A stretch of DNA of 33,122 bases from JBBRZF01 sp038236965 (GTDB taxonomy: Bacteria > Acidobacteriota > Terriglobia > Terriglobales > Acidobacteriaceae), in NCBI GenBank assembly GCA_038236965.1, contig JBBRZF010000018.1, positions 1-33,122 of the forward strand, in the 5' to 3' direction. The notes beneath the pieces are model-generated. The model searched no databases. It saw only the letters and a list, made by a program, of their open reading frames with translations, and was not told the origin of the DNA. A program made the position numbers and the translations under genes. Positions 15,943 through 23,631 of the stretch are shown here, piece by piece; position 1 is the stretch's first letter; every line of letters begins with the position of its first letter.

Positions 15943-16179
15943 TCAGAACTTGCGCAAGTATTCGGCGCCGGCTTCGGGAAGTACGAAGCCGGCGACTCGC
16001 GTCAATCGCGGAATGACACTGAGATACCAGAGATAGTAGGTGACGCCCCGGTACTCCGCCGGGGCCGAGCGAATGGTGTAGTTGAAATCCGGGTCCTGCA
16101 ATCCCACATAGAGTTTATTGATGAAGCCTGCTGGTTGGCTCGCCGCGAAGGATACCGCTGAAGGCGATTTCCCTATCAA
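15943..16179 (-). pseudogene. galT: Decayed 3' fragment of galactose-1-phosphate uridylyltransferase (galT)
   Basis: A 78-codon minus-strand frame with coding-like third positions reads, in order, KLYVGLQDPDFNYTIRSAP, YYLWYLSVIPRLTRVAGF and VLPEAGAEYLRKF. This matches the C-terminal end of GalT, whose family pattern is DPDFNY.IR.AP, YYHW, IPRLT.VAGFE.G.G..IN and PE.AAE.LR. Two changes point to decay. The HxW position where the family has His (YYHW) is Leu here. The roughly ten residues with the GSG..IN motif are absent between AGF and VLPE. No ATG start or upstream GalT sequence exists; the frame opens with TTG and unrelated sequence. The identification is from memory of the family, not a search. 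Confidence 0.65.
15966..15994. repeat. 11-bp perfect inverted repeat inside the galT remnant
   Basis: CGCCGGCTTCG (15966-15976) and CGAAGCCGGCG (15984-15994) are separated by 7 bases. It lies exactly where the GSG..IN codons of GalT are missing. Confidence 0.85.
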
Positions 16180-16284
16180 GATTGAGCCGCGTCAATGATA
16201 TAAATTTTGAATACCTCTTTTCTACGCGGCAAGCCAAAATGTCGCTTGCGCTGGATCGTAGGCGTCACGAAACGAGCGGTGCAG

Positions 16285-17337
16285 ATGCAGAAAAAGATTG
16301 CTGTCGGAATATTGGGCGCTACCGGAATGGTGGGCCAGAGGTTCATCCAACTGCTGGAAGATCACCCGTGGTTCGAGGTGGCGTGGGTGGCCGCTTCGGC
16401 TCGCTCTTTTGGAAAGCCCTACGCGGAAGCGGCGAAGTGGAAGATGCGCACGCCCGTCCCGAAGCGCATTGCCAAGATGAAGCTCTCGCCGGCATCGCCC
16501 GATGGCGCGCCCAAGGTGATTTTTGCTGCGTTGGATTCCGACATCGCCCGCGAACTGGAACCGATGTTCGCCGCCGCCGGTTGTGCGGTGATCTCAAATT
16601 CGAGCGCCTTCCGCATGCAGGAAGATGTGCCGCTTGTGATTCCCGAGGTCAATGCCGATCACCTGAAATTGATTGCCCGTCAGAGTTGGCGCAAGAAGTC
16701 GGGCGGCTACATCGTTACGAATCCGAATTGCTCGGCCATCGGATTGGTGCTGGCGCTTGCGCCATTGCACCATGCATTCGGCGTGGAGAAACTTTTTGTC
16801 ACCACCATGCAGGCAGTGAGTGGGGCGGGCTATCCGGGCGTGGCGTCGCTGGACATACTGGGCAACGTAGTGCCGTTCATCAGGAGCGAAGAAGAGAAGA
16901 TGGAAGCCGAGACGCGCCGTCTGCTGGGCCGCATGAAGGGCTCACGCGTGGAACCCGCCGGATTCGGAATGACGGCGCACTGCAACCGTGTGGCCGTGGA
17001 AGACGGACACACCGAGTCGGTCAGCGTCTCGTTCAATAAAAAGGTTTCGGCGGAAAAAATCATTGCCGCTTGGAACGGTTTCCGCGCGCTGCCGCAGAAG
17101 ATGAGATTGCCTCTTGCGCCCAAGCAGCCTGTGTTTTACGACGTTCGCGAAGACCGTCCGCAGCCGAGGCTCGACGTCGATCGTGGTCATGGGATGACGG
17201 CAAGCGTTGGACGCCTGCGTCCGTGCGGACTGTTGGATTGGAAGTTCACGGTGCTTTCGCATAACACCATTCGCGGGGCGGCGGGTGCGGCGGTTTTGAA
17301 TGCGGAGATATTGAAGGCGCAGGGGATTTTGAAGTAG
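16285..17337 (+). CDS. asd: Aspartate-semialdehyde dehydrogenase, archaeal/fungal-type
   Basis: This 350-residue NADP-dependent enzyme reduces aspartyl phosphate to aspartate semialdehyde, the branch point for lysine, threonine and methionine. The Rossmann motif is GILGATGMVGQRF (8-20). The catalytic Cys is in TNPNCSAIG (C149). VSGAGYPGVASLDILGN and the EEEKMEAET helix that follows are typical of the archaeal/fungal subfamily rather than the E. coli form. HCNRVAV with a nearby DGHTES supplies the later active-site histidine region. ATG at 16285 (MQKKIAVGIL) places the Rossmann strand at the very N-terminus. The longer frame from a TTG at 16207 adds 26 basic residues without family character. 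It is first in the asd-lysC-dapB-dapA block. Confidence 0.93.
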   Translation: MQKKIAVGILGATGMVGQRFIQLLEDHPWFEVAWVAASARSFGKPYAEAAKWKMRTPVPKRIAKMKLSPASPDGAPKVIFAALDSDIARELEPMFAAAGCAVISNSSAFRMQEDVPLVIPEVNADHLKLIARQSWRKKSGGYIVTNPNCSAIGLVLALAPLHHAFGVEKLFVTTMQAVSGAGYPGVASLDILGNVVPFIRSEEEKMEAETRRLLGRMKGSRVEPAGFGMTAHCNRVAVEDGHTESVSVSFNKKVSAEKIIAAWNGFRALPQKMRLPLAPKQPVFYDVREDRPQPRLDVDRGHGMTASVGRLRPCGLLDWKFTVLSHNTIRGAAGAAVLNAEILKAQGILK

Positions 17338-17387
17338 AGACAGTGGACCGGAAACCAGAAGAGCCGAGTTCATGAGAGTGGTGGAAT

Positions 17388-17424
17388 CCCACGTTAACGC
17401 ACAAAGAACGTGCGCGAACGTGGG
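17388..17424. repeat. Two-part hairpin in the asd-lysC gap
   Basis: CCCACGTT (17388-17395) pairs with AACGTGGG (17417-17424), and an inner CGCAC/GTGCG stem lies between. There is no T-run after it, so it is not a standard terminator. It could be an interspersed palindrome or a processing/attenuation structure in the lysC leader. Confidence 0.6.
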
Positions 17425-17490
17425 GCACCAAGGGATAAACATTTCGTAGGTTGCTGATTCGGATCGTTTTGGGCGGAAGCGGTTTCTTCA

Positions 17491-18864
17491 ATGATTGTGA
17501 TGAAGTTTGGCGGCACGTCCGTCGAAAACTCGGAAGCTATCAGCCGCGCGTGCGAGGTCGTTCGCGGACGACTGGACCGCCGTCCGGTGGTAGTTGTGAG
17601 CGCCATGTCGAAGGTGACGGACGCGCTGCTGGCGATGGCGCGTGCCTCCGGCGAAGGCGACCGCGACAAGGCGATGGAACTGGCTCGCGCATTGCGCGAA
17701 CGCCATTACGAGACTGCGGGCGAACTGCTCGGCACGGGCCTGTTCACGGAGTTCCACCAGGAGTTGGAGGCGGAATTCGATTCGCTGGACGAGCTGCTGC
17801 GCGGCATTGTCGCCGTGGGCGAACTCTCGCCGCGAACTTCCGATTACGTAGTGAGCTATGGCGAGCGGCTTTCGAGCAAATTGATCACCGCTGCCTTCCG
17901 CGCGCGCCGATTGGATGCCGTGCTGGTGGACGCGCGCGACGTGATGATCACCGACGCGCAACACTCCAAGGCGATTCCGCAACTGCAGGAGATTGACGAC
18001 CGCGCCCAGATCATCATCAAGCCCCTGCTGGACGCGGGGCGAGTGCCCATCATGGGCGGTTTCATTGGCGCGACCAAGGCCCGCGTGCAGACGACTATCG
18101 GTCGCGGCGGCTCGGATTTTTCGGCGGCGCTGATCGGTTCGGCCCTTAACGCCGAAGCCATCGAGATATGGACGGATGTGGACGGGATGAAGACGACCGA
18201 TCCGAACATCTGTCCCGACGCGCATCGCATCAAGATTATCAGTTTTGAAGAAGCGGCTGAACTCGCCTACTTCGGAGCGAAGGTACTGCACCCGGCCACG
18301 GTGCTACCGGCGGTGCAGAAGAATATTCCCGTCTATGTGCTGAACTCGCGCAATCCGAAAAACGAAGGCACGCTGATCGTGGCGCGCGCGCCGAAATCGA
18401 AGAGCATGTTCAAGGCGATTGCGGCGAAGAAGCGTATCACCATCGTGGACGTGGTGGCGGCGCGCATGCTGATGGCGCACGGATTCCTGCGCGCGATCTT
18501 CGAAGTCTTCGATAAGCACCACTGCCCGGTCGATGTGGTTTCCACCTCGGAAGTAAGCGTCTCGCTGACGGTGGATTCGAATGAGGCGATACCCGACATC
18601 GCAGCCGACCTGGAAAAGATCGCGGACGTGAAGTATGCCGGACGAATGGCCATCGTCTGCCTGGTGGGTGAGAACATCCGCGAGAAAAAAGGCGTGGCGG
18701 CTCAGGTGTTCGGTGCGATACAGGACATCAACGTGCGCATGATCTCGCAGGGCGCGAGCGAGATCAACCTCACGTTCGTAATCGACGAAGCGGATGTGCC
18801 GGAGGTGGTGCGGCGTTTACACAAAAAGTTTTTTGCCGAGCCTGATCCGGAGACTTTCGACTAA
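17491..18864 (+). CDS. lysC: Aspartate kinase, monofunctional
   Basis: This 457-residue enzyme phosphorylates aspartate, the first committed step toward lysine, threonine and methionine. The N-terminal kinase domain starts MIVMKFGGTSVENS (KFGGTS at 5-10). It contains YGERLSSKL (123-131), TTIGRGGSDFSAAL (201-214), EIWTDVDGMKTTDP (225-238) and FGAKVLHPATV (261-271). The C-terminal portion (about 310-450) holds two ACT domains (VSTSEVSVSLTV and MISQGASEINLTFV), which bind the feedback inhibitor. The length and the missing homoserine dehydrogenase domain show a monofunctional, class III-like enzyme. ATG at 17491 puts the KFGGTS motif where expected. It lies 153 bases after asd, and dapB follows 32 bases downstream. 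Confidence 0.95.
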   Translation: MIVMKFGGTSVENSEAISRACEVVRGRLDRRPVVVVSAMSKVTDALLAMARASGEGDRDKAMELARALRERHYETAGELLGTGLFTEFHQELEAEFDSLDELLRGIVAVGELSPRTSDYVVSYGERLSSKLITAAFRARRLDAVLVDARDVMITDAQHSKAIPQLQEIDDRAQIIIKPLLDAGRVPIMGGFIGATKARVQTTIGRGGSDFSAALIGSALNAEAIEIWTDVDGMKTTDPNICPDAHRIKIISFEEAAELAYFGAKVLHPATVLPAVQKNIPVYVLNSRNPKNEGTLIVARAPKSKSMFKAIAAKKRITIVDVVAARMLMAHGFLRAIFEVFDKHHCPVDVVSTSEVSVSLTVDSNEAIPDIAADLEKIADVKYAGRMAIVCLVGENIREKKGVAAQVFGAIQDINVRMISQGASEINLTFVIDEADVPEVVRRLHKKFFAEPDPETFD

Positions 18865-18896
18865 CAGCCGCGTGGCTGGCTTGCAAGGAGAGCTAG

Positions 18897-19577
18897 ATGA
18901 ACTTCGTTCTACTGGGTGCCGGGAAGACGGGCAGCGTGGTTGCGGGGGTTGCGCGGGAACGCGGTCACAACCTGCGCATCGTGGAAGTGGAAGAGAACCA
19001 GAACGGCGCTGCCTTGACGCGCGAGTCGCTGGCGGGCGTGGACGCGGTCATCGACTTCACCACTCCACACGCGGTGATGGGCAACGTAGAAGCCTGCGCG
19101 CGCGCCGGATGCAACGTAGTGGTGGGAACGACCGGCTGGTACCGGGAAATTCCGCGTATCAAGCAACTGGTGAATGACGCGGGAACCGGATTCATCTTTG
19201 GCTCGAATTTTTCCATCGGCGTGAATGTATTTTTCCAGATTGCGAACGCGGCAGCGGCGGCGATCAAGCATGGCTACACAGGCACGATCATGGAACGGCA
19301 TCACGCACAGAAAAAAGATTCTCCTTCCGGAACGGCCGTGACCCTGCAACAGATTTTGAAACAATACGGCGGCCCAGAGGTAGAGATCGGTTCGGTACGC
19401 GAAGGTGAAACCGTGGGACTTCACGTCATCGTGCTCGACTCGGAAGCCGACAGCATCATGCTGACGCACGATGCGAAGAATCGCCGTGGATTCGCCGAAG
19501 GCGCGGTGCGCGCGGCGGAATGGATTGCGGGGAAGAAGGGGTTTTACGAGTTCAAGGATATTTTCGATCAGTTGTAG
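18897..19577 (+). CDS. dapB: 4-hydroxy-tetrahydrodipicolinate reductase
   Basis: This 226-residue enzyme reduces the DapA product to tetrahydrodipicolinate. The nucleotide-binding loop is LLGAGKTGS (5-13). DFTTPHAV (53-60) and VVGTTGW (75-81) are the usual DapB strands. Catalytic ERHHAQKKDSPSGTA (133-147) holds the His pair, Lys139/140 and the SGTA substrate loop. At 226 residues it is shorter than the E. coli enzyme (about 270), with a contracted N-terminal domain as in some other phyla. A strong AAGGAG lies six bases before the ATG. It directly follows lysC, and dapA follows 128 bases later. Confidence 0.95.
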   Translation: MNFVLLGAGKTGSVVAGVARERGHNLRIVEVEENQNGAALTRESLAGVDAVIDFTTPHAVMGNVEACARAGCNVVVGTTGWYREIPRIKQLVNDAGTGFIFGSNFSIGVNVFFQIANAAAAAIKHGYTGTIMERHHAQKKDSPSGTAVTLQQILKQYGGPEVEIGSVREGETVGLHVIVLDSEADSIMLTHDAKNRRGFAEGAVRAAEWIAGKKGFYEFKDIFDQL

Positions 19578-19705
19578 AGAGTAGTGAGTTAAGGGTCGAA
19601 GGCGAAACAAAGGGTCTCTCCACTTCGCTTCGCTTCGGTCGAGATGACGATTGGGTGGTGGGGTCGAAATAACGCTTGGTGGAGTGAGAGGAAAGGACAA
19701 TCCAG
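19578..19705. other. dapB-dapA spacer with repeat-like sequence
   Basis: This is 128 bases long. It begins at the dapB stop with GTAGTGAGTTAAGGGTCG, resembling the short-period arrays seen after other stop codons. It also holds TTCGCTTCGCTTCGGTCGAG near 19625-19645. No ORF or clear terminator is present, so dapB-dapA readthrough is likely. Confidence 0.4.
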
Positions 19706-20608
19706 ATGAATCTGCGTGGATGCGGTACGGCGATCGTTACACCGTTCAAGGCTGACGGCTCAGTCGATGAGGCCGCGCTGCGGTCGTTCGTTGCTTGGCA
19801 GGTTGAGTCGAAGATCGATTTCCTGGTTCCGTGCGGCACCACCGGAGAGACACCCACGTTGAGTCATGACGAGTGGCTGCGCGTGATCAACGTGACCATC
19901 GAAGTGGTTGCCGGGCGCGTGCCCATTGTGGCCGGAGCAACATCGAACAACACGCGGGAAGCCGTGGAGAAGGCCAAGACCGTCGCACGGATCCAAGGCG
20001 TGGACGCGATCCTGTCGGCGTCGCCTTATTACAACAAGCCGACGCAGGAAGGCCAGTATCAGCATTTCAAGGCGATTGCGGAGGCGATGGACAAACCCAT
20101 CGTTCTCTACAACGTGCCGGGACGCTCGGCGGCAAACATCGAGCCCGCAACGCTGGGGCGGTTGGCGGAATTCAAGAATGTGATTGCCGTGAAAGAGGCG
20201 AGCGGAAACATGTCGCAGATCGCCGACGTCTTCAACGCCGTGCCGGAAGGCTTCCTCGTCTTCTCGGGCGACGACGCGATCACGCTGCCGGTAATTTCGC
20301 TGGGCGGAGTGGGAATCATCTCGGTGGCGTCGAATGAGATTCCGAAAGAAATGTCGGAGATGACGCGCGCTGCGCTGGCAGGAGACTGGACGGAGGCGCG
20401 GAGAATCCATCGCAAATACCTGGCGCTGATGCAGGCGAATTTTATCGAGAGCAATCCGATGCCGGTGAAGGCCGTGCTGGCGATGATGGGCAAGATGGAA
20501 GAAAACTATCGGCTGCCAATGGTAAGGATGAAGAGCGACACGAGGGCGAAGTTGGAAAAGATTGCGGCGGAAGCGGGATTAATCAAGGTCGCGGGGAAGG
20601 CGTCGTAG
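19706..20608 (+). CDS. dapA: 4-hydroxy-tetrahydrodipicolinate synthase
   Basis: This 300-residue TIM-barrel aldolase condenses pyruvate and aspartate semialdehyde. Near the N-terminus it has TAIVTPFKADGSVD. The conserved PCGTTGETPTLS (42-53) contains the GTTGE motif. LYNVPGRSA (134-142) holds the catalytic Tyr135, and VIAVKEASGNM (159-169) holds the Schiff-base Lys163. The length is typical. The ATG is preceded by GAAAGGA about 9 bases upstream. It is last in the plus-strand asd-lysC-dapB-dapA block, and its stop codon lies within the first unit of a 9-mer array followed by a terminator. Confidence 0.96.
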   Translation: MNLRGCGTAIVTPFKADGSVDEAALRSFVAWQVESKIDFLVPCGTTGETPTLSHDEWLRVINVTIEVVAGRVPIVAGATSNNTREAVEKAKTVARIQGVDAILSASPYYNKPTQEGQYQHFKAIAEAMDKPIVLYNVPGRSAANIEPATLGRLAEFKNVIAVKEASGNMSQIADVFNAVPEGFLVFSGDDAITLPVISLGGVGIISVASNEIPKEMSEMTRAALAGDWTEARRIHRKYLALMQANFIESNPMPVKAVLAMMGKMEENYRLPMVRMKSDTRAKLEKIAAEAGLIKVAGKAS

Positions 20609-20642
20609 GTTGCGAAGGTTTCGTAGGTTTCAGAGGTTTCAG
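20605..20642 (+). repeat. Degenerate 9-mer array (GTAGGTTTC) starting at the dapA stop codon
   Basis: The units are GTAGGTTGC, GAAGGTTTC, GTAGGTTTC and AGAGGTTTC. The first unit contains the dapA TAG stop (20606-20608). The same unit recurs after the symporter and methyltransferase genes. Confidence 0.88.
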
Positions 20643-20648
20643 AATGCA

Positions 20649-20681
20649 AATGCCCCGCCATTGAGCGGAGCATTCGCTTTT
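20649..20681 (+). terminator. Intrinsic terminator after dapA
   Basis: AATGC (20649-20653) pairs with GCATT (20670-20674), and CCGC (20655-20658) pairs with GCGG (20665-20668) around a 6-base loop. A run of four T follows at 20678-20681. It lies between the convergent dapA and glycosyltransferase genes. Confidence 0.7.
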
Positions 20682-20702
20682 GAATCCTATTCTTCTCGAT
20701 CG

Positions 20703-21782
20703 TCAGGCCACTAGAGGCACGGTCTGCGACGCGGAGTTGACGGCCTCATACATTGCTTCGTAGTCTGACGCCATGCGTCTGGAGCAGAAATTTTCTTCGA
20801 CATGATGGCGGCAGGCTTCGGGCCATATGTGGTCGAGATCGTTGACGGCGGCAATCATCTGGTCGAGCGAGTTCGCGATGTATCCGGTGACACCGTGTTG
20901 CACGACTTCCGGCAGAGCGCCTTTGCGAAAAGCGACGACCGGAGTGCCGCAGGCCATGGCTTCCATAGCGACTAGCGAACTGGTTTCCTGTGCGAGCGTG
21001 GATACGATGACAGCGCGGGCATTGGCGAGCAGCTTCACCTTGTCGTCGAACGACGGCGCTTCGATGTAGGTGACGTTGGAATCGGCGCGCTCGATATGCG
21101 GCTTGATCTCTCGCTGAAAATATTGCTGGTGATAGCTGAAAGGATAAACCTGTCCGGCGATGACCAGCGGCAGGCCTGCGCGTTGCGCGACTTCGATGGC
21201 GAGGTGAGCTCCCTTCTCGGGACAGATGCGTCCGAGCCAAAGCAGGTAGTCGGCCTTGCGATGCGTGAGCGGAAAACGGTCGAGCGCGATGCCGTTGGGA
21301 ACGACGCCGAGCATCCGAGGAAGATCGGAGAATGACGCTGCCTGCGATTCCGAAACGCAGTTGAAATATACGTTGGGCGGCAACGCGCGAAAGAGCGATT
21401 CCGAATAGAAACTTCGCGGCAGATGCAAGGTGACCAGCATGGGTTTAGGCGCGTGGGCGGCGTGGGCAAAAAACTGTCCGCTCATGTCATGGACGAGCGA
21501 GAAGTCGCCATTGGAGCGACGCAACATTTCAACGATGCGGCTGCTGTGTTCAGCCTCGCGTGGCTGAAAGCGATCGGTGCCGAGTGGCGCGAGTCCAGTG
21601 GAAAAAAGTTCTCCGTTGACGCGCGAATCTTTGCAGGCGGCAACCGTGGTGCGCCATCCACGGGAATGGATTTCGCGTTCGAGGGTCCAGAGAATCTGTT
21701 CAGCGCCTCCGCAACTGGCGTCTGTGACGGGCAGCATGGGATAGGAAACGTAGAGGACAGCCGCAGATTTGGGGGATGTCAT
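20703..21782 (-). CDS. Glycosyltransferase family 4 (GT-B fold)
   Basis: This 359-residue GT-B enzyme has an N-terminal acceptor domain starting with AAVLYVSYPML and a Gly-rich loop near residues 25-27 (GGAEQ). Its C-terminal nucleotide-sugar domain has GVVPNGIALDRF, LLWLGRICPEKGAHLAIEVA (the conserved GR..EKG segment) and TSSLVAMEAMACGTPVVAF, the E-x7-E-like donor-binding segment of GT4 enzymes. No transmembrane or signal segment is seen. It is 54 bases downstream of, and probably cotranscribed with, a PIG-L-type deacetylase. This suggests that the enzyme attaches an N-acetylated sugar which the partner deacetylates, though the substrate is unknown. The pair is inserted in opposite orientation between dapA and dapD. 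Confidence 0.85.
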   Translation of the reverse strand: MTSPKSAAVLYVSYPMLPVTDASCGGAEQILWTLEREIHSRGWRTTVAACKDSRVNGELFSTGLAPLGTDRFQPREAEHSSRIVEMLRRSNGDFSLVHDMSGQFFAHAAHAPKPMLVTLHLPRSFYSESLFRALPPNVYFNCVSESQAASFSDLPRMLGVVPNGIALDRFPLTHRKADYLLWLGRICPEKGAHLAIEVAQRAGLPLVIAGQVYPFSYHQQYFQREIKPHIERADSNVTYIEAPSFDDKVKLLANARAVIVSTLAQETSSLVAMEAMACGTPVVAFRKGALPEVVQHGVTGYIANSLDQMIAAVNDLDHIWPEACRHHVEENFCSRRMASDYEAMYEAVNSASQTVPLVA

Positions 21783-21836
21783 AAGCCGTTGGGTGCGCTG
21801 ACGAATTCGTTCTTCGCGCTTCCATTAGGAAGGCGT

Positions 21837-22688
21837 TCAGGCAGTTCTGGTTGTATGTTGCGGGACCGTGCGTGCGCTTTTGGCGCGGCTCTGCAGGAAA
21901 TCGCTGTATGCGGCAGAGACATCTTCCCCGGTCATGGACCACTGCCAGCGTTCGTAGTTGAGCGGTCCAAGGTGCGGGCGCACTGAGTAGTCGTAGGCGG
22001 CAAGCGGGCGCAAAACCTCGCGCGCTGGGTCGAAGATCTGGAGGAAATCTCCTTGCGACGGATACTCGCGGCACATGGCGATCTTGCGGTCGAGCTCCGT
22101 GCCAGCGACATCGACGATGATCTCGTTGCCGATCGGATGGATGAAATGTTGCGCGCCCAACTTCGTATGGCCGAGTTCGTCGGCTCTGCCGTTTGGTTCG
22201 GCGTTGTTGGAACGGTTGTAAAGCGCCATCTCCCACGCGGGAATGTTGCAGTCTCTGGAGAACTGGGCGGTCAGGAAGTTGCAGGTATCGTGGTCGGGAT
22301 GTCCGCCTTCGTAGGCGAGGGTCAAGAGGGCGTCGGGCTTAAAACGTTCGATCAATTTTGCGACCGCCTGGTATGCGGCGGGAATGACTTTGAACAATTC
22401 CTGGTCGACCAAACTGTCCCCAAACTCGGGATCCAGGGAGAGGAACTCTATCTGCGAGACTCCCACCTGCGCCAGCGCGCCACGCGCCTCGGCTCGGCGC
22501 ATTTCTGAATAGGCTTCGCGAGAGCCGTATCGGCCCCAAAAATACGCGTCTCGTGGCGCTCCGTCGGTTGCATACAGGACGATGGGTTCGCTCATGCGCT
22601 GGAGAATCGCGCCGCAGGCGATGCACTCGTCGTCGGGATGCGCAACCAGCACCAGTGTGCGTCCGAAAAGCTGGCTCAAATCGGCCAT
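21837..22688 (-). CDS. PIG-L/LmbE-family deacetylase
   Basis: This 283-residue metal-dependent N-deacetylase family protein has TLVLVAHPDDECIACGA near the N-terminus; AHPDDE (16-21) is the zinc-binding signature. YEGGHPDHDTCNF carries the second conserved His/Asp. Family members deacetylate GlcNAc-linked compounds such as GlcNAc-PI, mycothiol and bacillithiol precursors. ATG at 22688 puts the signature at the normal distance from the start. The open frame from a GTG at 22769 would abut the dapD ATG and add residues without character. It precedes the GT4 gene by 54 bases on the same strand. A thiol-cofactor or surface-glycan role is only inferred. Confidence 0.86.
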   Translation of the reverse strand: MADLSQLFGRTLVLVAHPDDECIACGAILQRMSEPIVLYATDGAPRDAYFWGRYGSREAYSEMRRAEARGALAQVGVSQIEFLSLDPEFGDSLVDQELFKVIPAAYQAVAKLIERFKPDALLTLAYEGGHPDHDTCNFLTAQFSRDCNIPAWEMALYNRSNNAEPNGRADELGHTKLGAQHFIHPIGNEIIVDVAGTELDRKIAMCREYPSQGDFLQIFDPAREVLRPLAAYDYSVRPHLGPLNYERWQWSMTGEDVSAAYSDFLQSRAKSARTVPQHTTRTA

Positions 22689-22769
22689 AACAGTGAGATG
22701 CAGGAAACGGGGCACAATGTACGAGAGAGTCTGGGGATTTCCGGCTTGGCCTGCTAAACTCTCGCTCAC

Positions 22770-23606
22770 ATGGAAAAGCTAAGACTGGAAATCGAACGCC
22801 TCTACGCGCTTGAAGCAGAGGCAAAGAATGATGCGCAGGCAAGGAATGTCTTCTCCGAATTTCGCGAGGCGCTGACACGCGGAACGATTCGCGCCGCTGA
22901 GAAACAGGGCGAAACATGGATGACGAATGTCTGGGTGAAACAGGGCATCCTGCTTGGCTTCAGGCTGGGAGAACTGGCTCCGGTGAACGAAGGCGCGGGA
23001 TTGTCGTTCATCGACAAAGATACGTTTCCTGCGCGGAATTTCCGTGTGGAAGACAAGGTCCGCATCGTGCCGGGCGGGTCGTCGATTCGCGAAGGCGCGT
23101 ATGTTGCGCCGGGCGTGATCTGCATGCCGCCGATGTACATCAACGTGGGCGCATATGTGGACGAAGGCACGCTGGTGGATTCGCACGCGCTGGTCGGGTC
23201 GTGCGCGCAGATCGGCAAGCGCGTTCACCTGAGCGCGGCTGCACAGGTGGGCGGCGTGCTGGAGCCGATCAACGCTTCTCCGGTCATCATTGAAGACGAT
23301 GTGCTGGTGGGAGGAAATTGCGGCGTGTACGAAGGATGCATCGTGCGGCGTCGTGCGGTGCTGGGAGCGGGAACAATCTTGACGCGCTCCACGCCGTTGT
23401 TCGATACCGTGCGCGGAGAGATTTACAGGAGTTCAGCGGAGCAGCCTTTGATCGTGCCGGAGAATGCCGTGGTAGTTCCGGGCTCCCGCGCTGTGACGAA
23501 GGGCAAGGCCGCCGAGTGGGGACTGTCGCTGTATACGCCGGTCATCATCAAGTACCGCGACGAGAAAACGGATCGCGGCGTGGAATTGGAAGACTTACTT
23601 CGTTAG
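22770..23606 (+). CDS. dapD: Tetrahydrodipicolinate N-succinyltransferase
   Basis: This 278-residue enzyme transfers succinyl from succinyl-CoA to tetrahydrodipicolinate. Its presence shows the succinylase branch of lysine/diaminopimelate synthesis. The N-terminal helical domain has VWVKQGILLGFRLGEL, a typical DapD segment. The middle (about 105-205) is a left-handed beta-helix of hexapeptide repeats, including VAPGVICMPPMYINVGAYVD and GGVLEPINASPVIIEDDV. The C-terminus has GSRAVTKGKAAEWGLSLYTP. The length equals the family. It is separated from the other dap genes by the opposite-strand glycosyltransferase/deacetylase pair. Its start lies 81 bases from the divergent deacetylase start, so both promoters must fit there. 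Confidence 0.95.
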   Translation: MEKLRLEIERLYALEAEAKNDAQARNVFSEFREALTRGTIRAAEKQGETWMTNVWVKQGILLGFRLGELAPVNEGAGLSFIDKDTFPARNFRVEDKVRIVPGGSSIREGAYVAPGVICMPPMYINVGAYVDEGTLVDSHALVGSCAQIGKRVHLSAAAQVGGVLEPINASPVIIEDDVLVGGNCGVYEGCIVRRRAVLGAGTILTRSTPLFDTVRGEIYRSSAEQPLIVPENAVVVPGSRAVTKGKAAEWGLSLYTPVIIKYRDEKTDRGVELEDLLR

Positions 23607-23631
23607 CTGCGGCGGGTCGCCGCATTCATAC

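Noticed and set aside
15913..16161. Plus-strand 82-codon frame over the galT remnant
   Set aside because: It starts inside a terminator stem and overlaps the recognisable minus-strand GalT-like sequence; no family character.
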